NCBI GenBank assembly: GCA_041744575.1
Contig: JBGTKP010000007.1
Location: 1-64,000, forward strand
Direction: 5' to 3'
Length of the DNA: 64,000 nucleotides
From: JTS-RE37 sp041744575
GTDB taxonomy: Bacteria; Bacteroidota; Bacteroidia; Flavobacteriales; Flavobacteriaceae
In this document: positions 17,117-26,012 of the stretch, piece after piece
Numbering within the stretch: the stretch's first letter is position 1
How the letters are laid out: every line of letters starts with the position of its first letter
Position numbers and translations under genes: made by a program
Notes under the pieces: generated by a model
The model's input: only the letters and a program-made list of their open reading frames with translations
What the model was told of the DNA's origin: nothing
The model's database searches: none

Positions 17117-20080
17117 TCAGGATTTCAGTGGCAGTGGCTTTTCATAATTGAAAAGGTAATCCAGATCAAGTTCCTTAATCTTGCCAAAACGCTGTAAGGC
17201 CTTAATATCCACATCTTCCTTGTTTCCGATGACCATCAGGTTATATTTGGAACCCTGAATATTGTCCTTAAAGAAACTCCGGAGATCTTCCATGGTCATC
17301 CCCTGGATCGCTTCGTACATTTCTTCTCTAATATCCCCGTCCAGACCTCTGTCCTTAAGACGCTGATACGACCAGAATATATTGGTCTTATTTATCCTGT
17401 CAGCCGCTAATTGCTTAATGGTGGCCTCTTTCGCAGCTTTAAAATTTTCCGCTGCTTCGGGCATATTTTCCATAAGATCCATCATTGCCGCCATGGCCTG
17501 GTCCATTTTATTGGCCTGAGTTCCCACATAGGCATATATATAGTTGGGGTCCTCAGCTTTGGCAGCATTCTGGTAGGATGAAAATGCGGAATACGCAAGG
17601 GATTTTGATTCTCTTATTTCCTGGAAAACAATAGAAGATAATCCGCTGCCGAAATAGGAATTGAATAAAGAGGAAATGGCCATTTTCTCCGCATCGAAAG
17701 TCGTTCCTTTGGCAAGGAACAATAGTTCAGCCTGGACCATATCATAATTGACAAAATATACCTGATTGTCCATTTCCAAAGGCTCATACTTCTTCATCTC
17801 CGGATATTCCTTTAATTCGGATGGCACTTTGTGCCTGGCTTCAATTGCAGCAATGCCCTGGTCTTCTTCTTTTCCGAAGTAGAAAAAACTGTGTTTATAA
17901 TTTCTGAGGTCCTTAATAATATTCACCAGTTCAGAAGGCTTGATCGCCTTAAGTTCCTCAATCGTATAAATATCCCTCAACCTTGAATTTTCTCCATACT
18001 GCCCATAATTCATCAGGCCGTTCCACAAAATATTACCCTTATTGGCCTTTCCCTCTTCCCGGCCCTTGGCAATTTGTAAAACCAGTTTATCATAGGCCTC
18101 CTGATCAGGAACAGCTTCGGTCCATAATTTTTCCAGCAGTTCAAGGCCTTTGTCAATATTCTCACGAAGTCCCGAAACATAGATATTGGACCTGTCATTA
18201 CCGGAGTTCACACCATAATTGACACCCAGCCTGTAAAATTCCTTTTTGAATTCCTCTGCTGTCTTACTATCGGTTCCCAGATACTCCAGATATGCAACGG
18301 CAAGACCCAACTTCCGGTCGTGATCTTTTCCCAAATCAAAAAGAAAATACAATTCCGCAAGGTCATTGGAGGGGTTTTCGATAAAAGAAAATTCAAGGCC
18401 ATTGTCAAGGGTTGATTTTTTGATGGCAGTTTGATAATCCACAAATTTCGGGGTTATTTCAGGGACCTGCATCTCATTGAATTTTTTGAGAAAATCTGAG
18501 GTTTTGTCACGATTGAGCTCTATTGGCGTAATTCCGGGGTTTTCTACCTTGACGAGGTCTGTGCTCTCCCCTTGTTTTTTATTGACGACCACATAGTTAT
18601 CTAAGTAGAATGAGTTGGCAAAGTCTACCAGTTCTTTCTTAGAAACACTCCGGATGTCATCGATCAGTGCGATTCGGGATGACCAGGGTTGAAAATGGAC
18701 AAAAGCGCTGACGTAATCTCCGGCTACCGCCGATGCATTCTCATAGGACTTAATCTGAGTCAGCTTGAGGTCATTTGCTACCGCTTCTATCATCCAATCG
18801 TCAAAGGCTCCCTTTTTTACCAGTTCGATCTGATCCAGAAGCAGGTCTTTTACTTCCGCCAGTGACTGCCCCGACTTTGGATAGCCATATACAGTATGCA
18901 TCCCATAGTCATTAAAAAATGAACTATAACTACTTGCACGCTGTACTTTCTGTTGCTGATTTAGGTTCAGATCAATCAAACCGGCCGTGCTATTGGCAAG
19001 GATATAATCAATCAGTACTACGAATTTCTCTTGTTCTGAACCAATTCCGTCTGTGCGATATGACAAGAAAACACGCTCTGTCTCAGGCCCGTACACCTCA
19101 CGACTTATCGTATGAGTCAAAGGATCCTCCTGCGGACGTTCAGGATGGTTGACCTCCTTTCCCTTCCATTGACCGAAGGCCTTGTCAACCATTGAAATCG
19201 TTTTATCAAAATCGATGTCCCCGACCAGTACTACCGCCATATTATTGGGCACATAATAGGTATCAAAATAATTATGGATTGCTTCCATCGAAGGGTTTTT
19301 GAGATGCTCGGAAGTTCCAATTGTGGTCTGTTGTCCATAGGGGTGCTTCGGAAACATTGCCTCCATCAGGGCGTAGTTCTGTTTTCTGCTGTCATTATCC
19401 TGCCCACGGTTGAATTCCTCGTAAACCGCTTCAAGTTCCGTATGAAACAATCTTAATACCAGTTGACTGAATCTCTCTGATTCGAGATAAAGCCACTTTT
19501 CCAATTCATTGGATGGAATTTTATTCGTATAAACGGTTTCCTCGTGCCAGGTCCACGCGTTGGTGTCTTCGGCCCCCAAAGAACTCACCATTTTGTCATA
19601 TTCATTGGCAATGGAAATCCTGGAAGCCACCAGGGACAGGCTGTCGATTGATTTGTACAGCTGCTTTTTGTTTTCAGGATCGTCCGAATTTTTGTGTTCT
19701 TCATAGAGAAGAGAAATCTCCTCCAGTATTTTCTTTTCTTCTACCCATTGTTGGGTTCCTATTTCATCTGTTCCCTTAAATACCATATGTTCGAGATAGT
19801 GTGCGAGCCCGGTATTATTTTCGGGATCATAAACAGAACCAGCTCTTACGGCAATATACGTTTGGATCTTAGGTTCGTCCGAGTTCTGGCTGAGATAGAC
19901 CTTAAGTCCGTTCGCGAGCGTATAAAGACGCAGCCCGGTAGGGTCATCGCTGACGGTTTCATAAGAAAATCCGTTGGCGTCCTTTTGAGTGGAAGTGTGA
20001 TATTTTTCATTTTTATCGGCATCCCTGCAACCAAGTACAGCTCCAATTGATAAGAGAAGTATAAAAGAAATTTTATTCAT
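17117..20080 (-). CDS. M16 family zinc peptidase lipoprotein (double-domain)
   Basis: A 987-residue protein with a lipoprotein signal (ILLLSIGAVLGC, Cys18). The N-terminal M16 half has the inverted zinc motif HYLEH (His94, Glu97, His98) and the downstream Glu in LEAVYEEFNRG. The second half (about 540-987) keeps the M16 fold without HxxEH, as usual for pitrilysin-like pairs. It probably degrades peptides in the periplasm or at the outer membrane. A terminator separates it from sucD upstream, so it should have its own promoter. fabG follows closely. Confidence 0.88.
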   Translation of the reverse strand: MNKISFILLLSIGAVLGCRDADKNEKYHTSTQKDANGFSYETVSDDPTGLRLYTLANGLKVYLSQNSDEPKIQTYIAVRAGSVYDPENNTGLAHYLEHMVFKGTDEIGTQQWVEEKKILEEISLLYEEHKNSDDPENKKQLYKSIDSLSLVASRISIANEYDKMVSSLGAEDTNAWTWHEETVYTNKIPSNELEKWLYLESERFSQLVLRLFHTELEAVYEEFNRGQDNDSRKQNYALMEAMFPKHPYGQQTTIGTSEHLKNPSMEAIHNYFDTYYVPNNMAVVLVGDIDFDKTISMVDKAFGQWKGKEVNHPERPQEDPLTHTISREVYGPETERVFLSYRTDGIGSEQEKFVVLIDYILANSTAGLIDLNLNQQQKVQRASSYSSFFNDYGMHTVYGYPKSGQSLAEVKDLLLDQIELVKKGAFDDWMIEAVANDLKLTQIKSYENASAVAGDYVSAFVHFQPWSSRIALIDDIRSVSKKELVDFANSFYLDNYVVVNKKQGESTDLVKVENPGITPIELNRDKTSDFLKKFNEMQVPEITPKFVDYQTAIKKSTLDNGLEFSFIENPSNDLAELYFLFDLGKDHDRKLGLAVAYLEYLGTDSKTAEEFKKEFYRLGVNYGVNSGNDRSNIYVSGLRENIDKGLELLEKLWTEAVPDQEAYDKLVLQIAKGREEGKANKGNILWNGLMNYGQYGENSRLRDIYTIEELKAIKPSELVNIIKDLRNYKHSFFYFGKEEDQGIAAIEARHKVPSELKEYPEMKKYEPLEMDNQVYFVNYDMVQAELLFLAKGTTFDAEKMAISSLFNSYFGSGLSSIVFQEIRESKSLAYSAFSSYQNAAKAEDPNYIYAYVGTQANKMDQAMAAMMDLMENMPEAAENFKAAKEATIKQLAADRINKTNIFWSYQRLKDRGLDGDIREEMYEAIQGMTMEDLRSFFKDNIQGSKYNLMVIGNKEDVDIKALQRFGKIKELDLDYLFNYEKPLPLKS

Positions 20081-20091
20081 GTTGGCTGATT

Positions 20092-20128
20092 AAAAAAGTC
20101 CATCAGTTTAAAAATAAGGCCGATGGAC
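20092..20128 (-). terminator. Intrinsic terminator after sucD
   Basis: On the minus strand GTCCATC (20122-20128) and GATGGAC (20098-20104) pair across a 17-nt AT-rich loop and are followed by six T residues (20092-20097). It lies 41 bp past the sucD stop and just before the M16 gene. Confidence 0.75.
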
Positions 20129-20168
20129 GAAAAAGCATCTCAATTATATAAAATTTAACACGGGACCA

Positions 20169-21041
20169 TCATCCCACCACCTCTTTGACTTTGACTCCTA
20201 TTTCTGCGGGAGAATCCACTACATGGATCCCGCACTCACGCATGATCCTTTTCTTGGCCTGAGCGGTATCATCGCTACCTCCTACTATAGCTCCGGCATG
20301 GCCCATAGTCCGCCCTGCTGGTGCAGTTTCCCCGGCGATAAAGCCGACAATGGGTTTCTTACTACCGCTTTGTTTATACCAATGGGCCGCGTCGGTTTCC
20401 AATTGCCCTCCTATCTCTCCGATCATCACCACACATTTGGTTTCCGGGTCATTTATAAGCATTTCAACAGCCTCTTTTGTGGTTGTTCCAATGATGGGAT
20501 CGCCTCCTATGCCGATGGCAGTGGTAATGCCCAGACCCTGCCGTACCACCTGATCTGCGGCTTCGTAGGTCAGTGTTCCAGATTTGGAAACGATTCCGAT
20601 ACTTCCCTTTTTGAATACAAAGCCCGGCATTATGCCCACTTTGGCTTCATCAGGGGTGATGACCCCAGGGCAATTCGGTCCTATGAGCCTGCAATCCATA
20701 TCCCTTATGTAATCAAACGCCTTAACCATATCCGCCACCGGAATTCCTTCAGTAATGGTAATAATCACCTTAATGCCGGCATTGGCGGCCTCCATGATCG
20801 CATCTGCAGCAAAAGCCGGGGGAACAAAAATGATGGTGGTATCAGCTCCCACGGACTGTACCGCCTCCTCGACGATATTAAAAACGGGTTTGCCTAAATG
20901 TTCCTGTCCACCTTTTCCCGGGGTAACGCCCCCGACAACATTCGTCCCGTATTCGATCATCTGTTCCGCATGAAAAGTTCCTTCACTCCCGGTAAAACCC
21001 TGTACAATGATCTTCGAGTTTTTATTTACTAAAACGCTCAT
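20169..21041 (-). CDS. sucD: Succinyl-CoA synthetase alpha subunit
   Basis: A 290-residue protein with the CoA-binding N-terminal domain (QGFTGSEGTFHAEQMIEYGTN), NCPGVITP, and the phosphohistidine loop GRTMGHAGAIVGG. It forms the TCA-cycle enzyme with SucB-like beta subunit sucC, which is not in this window; separation of the two genes is common in flavobacteria. A single-gene transcription unit is suggested by the promoter upstream and the terminator downstream. Confidence 0.96.
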   Translation of the reverse strand: MSVLVNKNSKIIVQGFTGSEGTFHAEQMIEYGTNVVGGVTPGKGGQEHLGKPVFNIVEEAVQSVGADTTIIFVPPAFAADAIMEAANAGIKVIITITEGIPVADMVKAFDYIRDMDCRLIGPNCPGVITPDEAKVGIMPGFVFKKGSIGIVSKSGTLTYEAADQVVRQGLGITTAIGIGGDPIIGTTTKEAVEMLINDPETKCVVMIGEIGGQLETDAAHWYKQSGSKKPIVGFIAGETAPAGRTMGHAGAIVGGSDDTAQAKKRIMRECGIHVVDSPAEIGVKVKEVVG

Positions 21042-21118
21042 AGTTCTTTTGGTAATTTCTAATTAGAGATTTGCGTAACAATAATTTTCAAGGGTCCTGA
21101 AAAAAGCACACAGTCCGG

Positions 21119-21126
21119 CAAAAATA
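21119..21126 (-). promoter_or_regulatory. Predicted -7 box upstream of sucD
   Basis: TATTTTTG on the minus strand matches TAnnTTTG. It lies about 80 bp upstream of the sucD start. No clear TTTG is found at the -33 distance, so support is moderate. Confidence 0.45.
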
Positions 21127-21172
21127 TAGGTTTAAAATCGATTTATAAAGTATTGTAAGCCTATTGTTCTTT

Positions 21173-22096
21173 CTATTTTGGCCTATTCCTGCCGGCTTGT
21201 CTGGCACTTGCCAATACCTTCATATGCGCTCGGGCTTCCACAGCAGGGCTACCCATGTAGGTTTTTCCTCCAGGTAACGACTTGGAGATCCCGGACTGCG
21301 CCAATACTGTTGCGCCTTTTCCGATGGTCACCGCACTGATGACCCCAACCTGTCCCCATAAGGTCACTTCGTCTTCAACAATGACACAGCCTGCAATCCC
21401 GGTCTGTGCCGCGATCAGGCAATTTTCTCCAATCACCGTATCATGGCCAATCTGCACCTGGTTGTCCAATTTGGATCCTTTTTTAATGATGGTGTCCCCC
21501 GTTACCCCCTTGTCTATTGTACAAAGTGCTCCTATTTCAACATCATCCTCTAAAAGGACCCGGCCGCCGGAAAGAAGTTTGTTAAAACCTGTTTTTCTCT
21601 TCTGATAATAGAATGCATCGGCCCCCAGGACCGATCCGGCATGTATGATCACATTGTTCCCAATTATGCAGTTGTCATAAATGGTGACATTTGAATGAAT
21701 AAGGCAATCCCGCCCGATGACCACGTGATTACCAACAGATACATTAGGTTGGATAACCGTATTTTGGCCAATTACAGCGGTTTCAGAGATGGCCCTGCCT
21801 AAATGTTCAAAGGGTCTGAAATGGGTGGTGAGTTTGTTGAAGTCCCGGAAAGGATCTTCTGTAATTAACAAAGCCTTCCCCGGAGGACAGGGGATTTCTG
21901 TATTAATAAGGATGATCGTGGCCCTGGATTGTAGCGCCTTTTCATAGTATTTGGGATGATCCACAAAGACAATGTCCCCGGCTGTGACCACATGGATCTC
22001 ATTCATGCCCAGGACCGGAAAATCGTGGTCGCCAACAAACCGGGCATCAATGATCTCGGCGATCTCTTTCAGACTATAAGGTTTTGGGAATTTCAC
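21173..22096 (-). CDS. LpxD-like UDP-3-O-acylglucosamine N-acyltransferase paralogue
   Basis: A 307-residue protein. The N-terminal LpxD-type domain (SLKEIAEIIDARFVGDHDFPVLGMNEI, residues 7-33) is followed by a left-handed beta-helix made of hexapeptide repeats (about 105-270: VIGQNTVIQPNVSVGNHVVIGRD and similar). GHDTVIG carries the likely catalytic His. It is shorter than the canonical LpxD encoded at 24937-25962 and diverged from it. It could be a second lipid A acyltransferase with different acyl or position choice, or act on another nucleotide sugar. It lies behind a terminator after efp and 130 bp before sucD. Confidence 0.8.
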   Translation of the reverse strand: MKFPKPYSLKEIAEIIDARFVGDHDFPVLGMNEIHVVTAGDIVFVDHPKYYEKALQSRATIILINTEIPCPPGKALLITEDPFRDFNKLTTHFRPFEHLGRAISETAVIGQNTVIQPNVSVGNHVVIGRDCLIHSNVTIYDNCIIGNNVIIHAGSVLGADAFYYQKRKTGFNKLLSGGRVLLEDDVEIGALCTIDKGVTGDTIIKKGSKLDNQVQIGHDTVIGENCLIAAQTGIAGCVIVEDEVTLWGQVGVISAVTIGKGATVLAQSGISKSLPGGKTYMGSPAVEARAHMKVLASARQAGRNRPK

Positions 22097-22130
22097 GGCC
22101 TTTCCTTTTAAATCTCATTCAAAATATGGT

Positions 22131-22157
22131 AAAAGGGTTACTCCAGGGAGGTAACCC
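22131..22157 (-). terminator. Intrinsic terminator after efp
   Basis: On the minus strand GGGTTAC (22151-22157) and GTAACCC (22135-22141) form a 7-bp stem around a 9-nt loop, followed by TTTT (22131-22134). It sits 21 bp past the efp stop and would end the lpx-efp transcript. Leakage into the LpxD-like gene is likely, since its start is only 35 bp further. Confidence 0.65.
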
Positions 22158-22177
22158 AAATTATGGAATGCGAAGGC

Positions 22178-22744
22178 TTATTCTTTGACGCGTTCCATAT
22201 AAATGCCCTTTTCTGTATCTATTTTAATTTTGTCACCTTCATTGATAAATAATGGTACATTGATACGGGCGCCTGTTTCGACGGTGGCAGGTTTTGTGGC
22301 ATTGGTAGCCGTATTGCCGCGAACGCCCGGCTCAGCATGTGTTACCTCCAGGATGACGCTTGCGGGCATATCTACCGATAAAGGCATGCTGTCTTCTGTA
22401 TTGAAAAGGATGGTGACCACCAGCCCTTCTTTCAGCAAGTCCGGGGCATCCAGACTACTTTCCTGAAGAGTGATCTGGTTATAGTCATCGGTATTCATAA
22501 AATGATAGGTGTCTCCCTCCGCATAAAGAAACTGGTAGTTTCTGGTCTCAACACGGACATCTTCGATCTTATGACCCCCTGAAAAAGTATTGTCCAGAAC
22601 CTTGCCGTTGGTAATACTCTTCAGTTTGGTCCGCACAAATGCAGGTCCCTTGCCCGGCTTGACGTGAAGAAATTCTATGATCTTGTATATATCATGGTTG
22701 TATCTGATACACAATCCTTTTCTGATGTCTGATGTTGTTGCCAT
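22178..22744 (-). CDS. efp: Translation elongation factor P
   Basis: A 188-residue three-barrel protein. The modification loop is HVKPGKGPAFVRTKLK, with Lys at the tip as in lysine-type EF-P; the C-terminal signature GARINVPLFINEGDKIKIDTEKG is present. It relieves ribosome stalling at polyproline. It follows lpxA by 6 bp, placing it in the lipid A operon. This linkage is seen in other Bacteroidota. Confidence 0.96.
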   Translation of the reverse strand: MATTSDIRKGLCIRYNHDIYKIIEFLHVKPGKGPAFVRTKLKSITNGKVLDNTFSGGHKIEDVRVETRNYQFLYAEGDTYHFMNTDDYNQITLQESSLDAPDLLKEGLVVTILFNTEDSMPLSVDMPASVILEVTHAEPGVRGNTATNATKPATVETGARINVPLFINEGDKIKIDTEKGIYMERVKE

Positions 22745-22750
22745 ATTTCT

Positions 22751-23536
22751 TTATGTAGTGCTAAAATATCCTTTCATGATCCCCCGCTGCGAATCACGTA
22801 TAAACTGCAGGATCTCGTCGCGTTCCGGTGTCGCCTCCATTTCGGCCTCAATGATCTGAACAGCCTGAGAATTATTGTAATTTTTCTGATATAATATCCT
22901 GTAAATATTCTGTATTTCCCGGATTTTATCCGAGTGAAAGCCCCGGCGTCTTAACCCCACCGAATTGATGCCTACGTAAGACATCGGTTCCCTGGCGCCT
23001 TTTACATACGGAGGGACATCCTTGCGGACGAGGGAGCCCCCGGTTACAAAGGCATGATTCCCTATCGATACAAACTGATGTACGGCCACCAGTCCCGCCA
23101 ATATGACATTATCCCCGATAGTGACATGGCCCGCCAGGGTAGAATTGTTAGAAAAAATACAGTTGTTCCCGACCAGGCAATCATGAGCTATATGGCAGTA
23201 AGCCATTATAAGGCAATTCTTTCCAATAACCGTTTTCATCCGGTCGGCGGTGCCCTTGTGGATCGTGGCACATTCACGGATGGTTGTATTATTTCCGATT
23301 ACCGCGGTTGTTTCTTCCCCGTTGTATTTCAGGTCCTGCGGGGGAGCGGAAATGACCGCCCCCGGGAAGATATTACAATTTTTGCCAATCCTGGCCCCCT
23401 CCATTATGGTTACATTGGAGCCAATCCAGGTGCCATCGCCAATCTGAACGTTATTGTGGATGGTTGAGAAAGGCTCAATAACCACATTTTTTGCAATTTT
23501 TGCTCCAGGATGCACATAGGCAAGAGGTTGATTCAT
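22751..23536 (-). CDS. lpxA: UDP-N-acetylglucosamine acyltransferase
   Basis: A 261-residue hexapeptide-repeat protein with AYVHPGAKIAKNVVIEPF at the start, AYCHIAHDCLVGNN carrying the catalytic His, and the C-terminal helical domain (RRRGFHSDKIREIQNIYRILY). It adds the first acyl chain in lipid A synthesis. The frame is open to 23560, but the ATG at 23536 is the family start and lies 1 bp after the lpxC/fabZ stop, so translation is likely coupled. Confidence 0.95.
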   Translation of the reverse strand: MNQPLAYVHPGAKIAKNVVIEPFSTIHNNVQIGDGTWIGSNVTIMEGARIGKNCNIFPGAVISAPPQDLKYNGEETTAVIGNNTTIRECATIHKGTADRMKTVIGKNCLIMAYCHIAHDCLVGNNCIFSNNSTLAGHVTIGDNVILAGLVAVHQFVSIGNHAFVTGGSLVRKDVPPYVKGAREPMSYVGINSVGLRRRGFHSDKIREIQNIYRILYQKNYNNSQAVQIIEAEMEATPERDEILQFIRDSQRGIMKGYFSTT

Positions 23537-23537
23537 G

Positions 23538-24968
23538 CTAATCTTCTTTGGTTTTAACAATCTGTGCCATCAATTCAGCTTCGGAAACAAGTTTTCCATT
23601 GGCGTAGGCATAGGCTTGCATATGACAGATTCCCCTGCGGATCGGAGAGATCAGGTCGCATTTAAAAATTAGTGTATCCCCAGGCACCACCTGCTGCTTG
23701 AAACGAACATTATCTATTTTCATGAAAAAAGTCAGGTAATTCTCCGGATCCGGCACAGTGCTTAACACAAGAATGCCGCCGGTTTGTGCCATGGCCTCCA
23801 CCTGTAGAACTCCGGGCATAACCGGGGCACCAGGGAAATGTCCCACAAAAAACGGCTCATTCATTGTGACGTTCTTTACCCCGACCACATGTGATTCTGA
23901 CAGTTCCAGGATTTTATCCACCAGCAGGAAAGGCGGCCTGTGCGGCAAAATGTTCATGATCTGGGTAACATCCATCAAAGGGGTCTGATTCAGATCATAT
24001 TTTGGGATATTGTTTCTCTTTTCGAGTTTGATAATCTTAGCAAGTTTCTTGGCGAATTGGGTATTCACATAATGTCCTGGCTTGTTGGCGATCACCTTCC
24101 CTCTTATTCTGACACCAATCAATGCCAGATCGCCGATTACATCCAATAATTTGTGCCTTGCGGCTTCATTGGGCTGATGCAGAACAAGGTTATCAAGAAT
24201 CCCATTGGGTTTTACCGTTAATTTTTTCTTATTGAATGCTTTCTCAAGCTTCTTCATGGTAGATTCGGATATTTCCTTATCTACATATACTATGGCATTA
24301 TTCAGATCTCCTCCCTTGATCAGCCCGTTTTCCAGAAGCATTTCAAGCTCATGGAGAAAACTGAAGGTCCGGGCATCTGCAATTTCATGCTTGAAGTCGC
24401 CGAGATGCTCCAGGGTCGCATTCTGAGTTCCGAGTACCTTGGTACCGAAATCGACCATCGTGGTAATCTGGTATTCCTCCGCTGGGATAATAGTAATATC
24501 ACTTCCTGTGGCGTCATCCTTGTAGGTAATGACATCCTTTATAACATATTCTTCCCGGGAGGCGTCCTGTTCCACAATGCCTGCTTTTTCGAGCGCGGCG
24601 ACAAAGTACTTGGAGGAGCCGTCCATGATGGGTGGCTCGGGGGCGTCCAGTTCTATCAATACATTATCAATCTCAAGTCCGACAAGCGCGGCGAGCACAT
24701 GTTCCGAGGTCTGAATCTTCACCCCTTTTTTTTCGAGATTGGTGCCCCGTTGCGTATTGATGACAAAGTTGGCGTCTGCTTCTATAACAGGTTCCCCTTC
24801 AAGATCAACCCGCTTAAAGGCATAGCCGTGATTTTCAGGCGCAGGGACAAACTTCATAGTTACATTTGCTCCGGTATGGAGCCCTACCCCGGTAAGCGTT
24901 ATGTCTTTTGCAATGGTGCGTTGCCTGATTGCGATGTTATTCAATCTTATTTTTTTTTTCAAAGTCAT
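23538..24968 (-). CDS. lpxC/fabZ: Bifunctional UDP-3-O-acyl-GlcNAc deacetylase / 3-hydroxyacyl-ACP dehydratase
   Basis: A 476-residue fusion. LpxC occupies about 15-310 (TLTGVGLHTG; QTSEHVLAAL and HKLLDVIGDLALIG give the zinc ligands). FabZ occupies about 325-476 (ILPHRPPFLLVDKI with catalytic His; GHFPGAPVMPGVLQVEAMAQ with Glu). The deacetylase is the committed step of lipid A synthesis, while FabZ feeds fatty acid elongation from the same 3-hydroxyacyl pool. The fusion is typical of Bacteroidota. The ATG lies 31 nt inside lpxD, and the overlap holds a run of ten A (24950-24959 on the minus strand). Confidence 0.95.
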   Translation of the reverse strand: MTLKKKIRLNNIAIRQRTIAKDITLTGVGLHTGANVTMKFVPAPENHGYAFKRVDLEGEPVIEADANFVINTQRGTNLEKKGVKIQTSEHVLAALVGLEIDNVLIELDAPEPPIMDGSSKYFVAALEKAGIVEQDASREEYVIKDVITYKDDATGSDITIIPAEEYQITTMVDFGTKVLGTQNATLEHLGDFKHEIADARTFSFLHELEMLLENGLIKGGDLNNAIVYVDKEISESTMKKLEKAFNKKKLTVKPNGILDNLVLHQPNEAARHKLLDVIGDLALIGVRIRGKVIANKPGHYVNTQFAKKLAKIIKLEKRNNIPKYDLNQTPLMDVTQIMNILPHRPPFLLVDKILELSESHVVGVKNVTMNEPFFVGHFPGAPVMPGVLQVEAMAQTGGILVLSTVPDPENYLTFFMKIDNVRFKQQVVPGDTLIFKCDLISPIRRGICHMQAYAYANGKLVSEAELMAQIVKTKED

Positions 24969-25962
24969 TCAATCTGTTGATGATTTTGGGTAAATTTTTG
25001 AAGTGAACATACGACTTATAGAAGTCTCCGTAATTTAATGCCGGGGAACCCTGAAGCACCTCCCCGTCCTTCACATTTCTTCCAATCCCGGACTGTGCCT
25101 GGATTCTAACGCGATCCCCTATGACAATATGGCCAACGATCCCAACCTGTCCGCCAATCATACAGTTCTTTCCTATTTTGGTAGATCCGGCCACCCCGGT
25201 CTGCGCAGCAATCGCGGTGTGCTCGCCAATTTCTACGTTATGCGCAATTTGTATCTGATTGTCCAGCTTCACCCCTTTCCTTAAGATAGTAGAACCAAGG
25301 GTGGCACGGTCAATTGTGGTACCGGCGCCAACATCCACATTGTCTTCCAGGATGACGTTACCTGTCTGGGGCACTTTACTGAATTCCCCGTTTAGATCCG
25401 GAGCGAATCCAAATCCATCCGCGCCGATAATGGCACCGCTGTGAATGACACAATTGTTCCCGATGACCGTTTCGGAGTAGATTTTTGCCCCGGCAAATAC
25501 AACAACATTATTTCCAATGCTGACATTGTCCCCAACATAGACATTGGGATAGATCTTCACATTGTTTCCAATAGTGACATTACTTCCGAGATAGGAAAAA
25601 GCGCCTAAATAAAAGTCCGCCCCATAGGATACGTTCTGCGACAGGTATACAGGAGATTCTACACCCATTTTATTGCTTTTAACCTGGTTGTAATAAGCAA
25701 GCAGTTTGGAAAATGATTTGTAGGCATCCTCTACCTTAATCAGTGTAGTGGAGAGCGATTGCTCAGGCACAAAGTCTCTGTTTACAAGGGTTATTGACGC
25801 CTCGGTAACATAGATATACGGTGTATATTTAGGATTTGCGAGAAAGGTCAGTGACCCTGCTTTTCCCTCTTCAATTTTAGCCAGTTTGTGCACGGCGATC
25901 TCCGGGTTACCATCAACTTCCCCTTCTAAAATACCCGCGATCTGACTAGCCGTGAATTCCAA
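24937..25962 (-). CDS. lpxD: UDP-3-O-(3-hydroxyacyl)glucosamine N-acyltransferase
   Basis: About 341 residues. The N-terminal uridine-binding domain (EFTASQIAGILEGEVDGNPEI) precedes long hexapeptide repeats and the catalytic His in IQIAHNVEIGEH; the end has KNLPKIINRLNDFEKK. It adds the second acyl chain in lipid A synthesis. The frame runs upstream to an ATG at 26019 that overlaps the HD gene stop by 7 bp. The alignment-like start is the TTG at 25962 (TTG GAA TTC ACG), giving the usual N-terminus; I prefer TTG but cannot exclude the longer form. The operon order is HD gene-lpxD-lpxC/fabZ-lpxA-efp. Confidence 0.93.
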   Translation of the reverse strand: MEFTASQIAGILEGEVDGNPEIAVHKLAKIEEGKAGSLTFLANPKYTPYIYVTEASITLVNRDFVPEQSLSTTLIKVEDAYKSFSKLLAYYNQVKSNKMGVESPVYLSQNVSYGADFYLGAFSYLGSNVTIGNNVKIYPNVYVGDNVSIGNNVVVFAGAKIYSETVIGNNCVIHSGAIIGADGFGFAPDLNGEFSKVPQTGNVILEDNVDVGAGTTIDRATLGSTILRKGVKLDNQIQIAHNVEIGEHTAIAAQTGVAGSTKIGKNCMIGGQVGIVGHIVIGDRVRIQAQSGIGRNVKDGEVLQGSPALNYGDFYKSYVHFKNLPKIINRLNDFEKKNKIE

Positions 25963-26012
25963 TAGACAAAAATTAATGCCACCTGATGCGACATAGACAA
26001 AAGTAACAAAAA

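Noticed and set aside
20223..20897. 224-codon plus-strand frame opposite sucD
   Set aside because: Long only because it is complementary to a well-biased gene; the sequence has no membrane, domain or motif logic.
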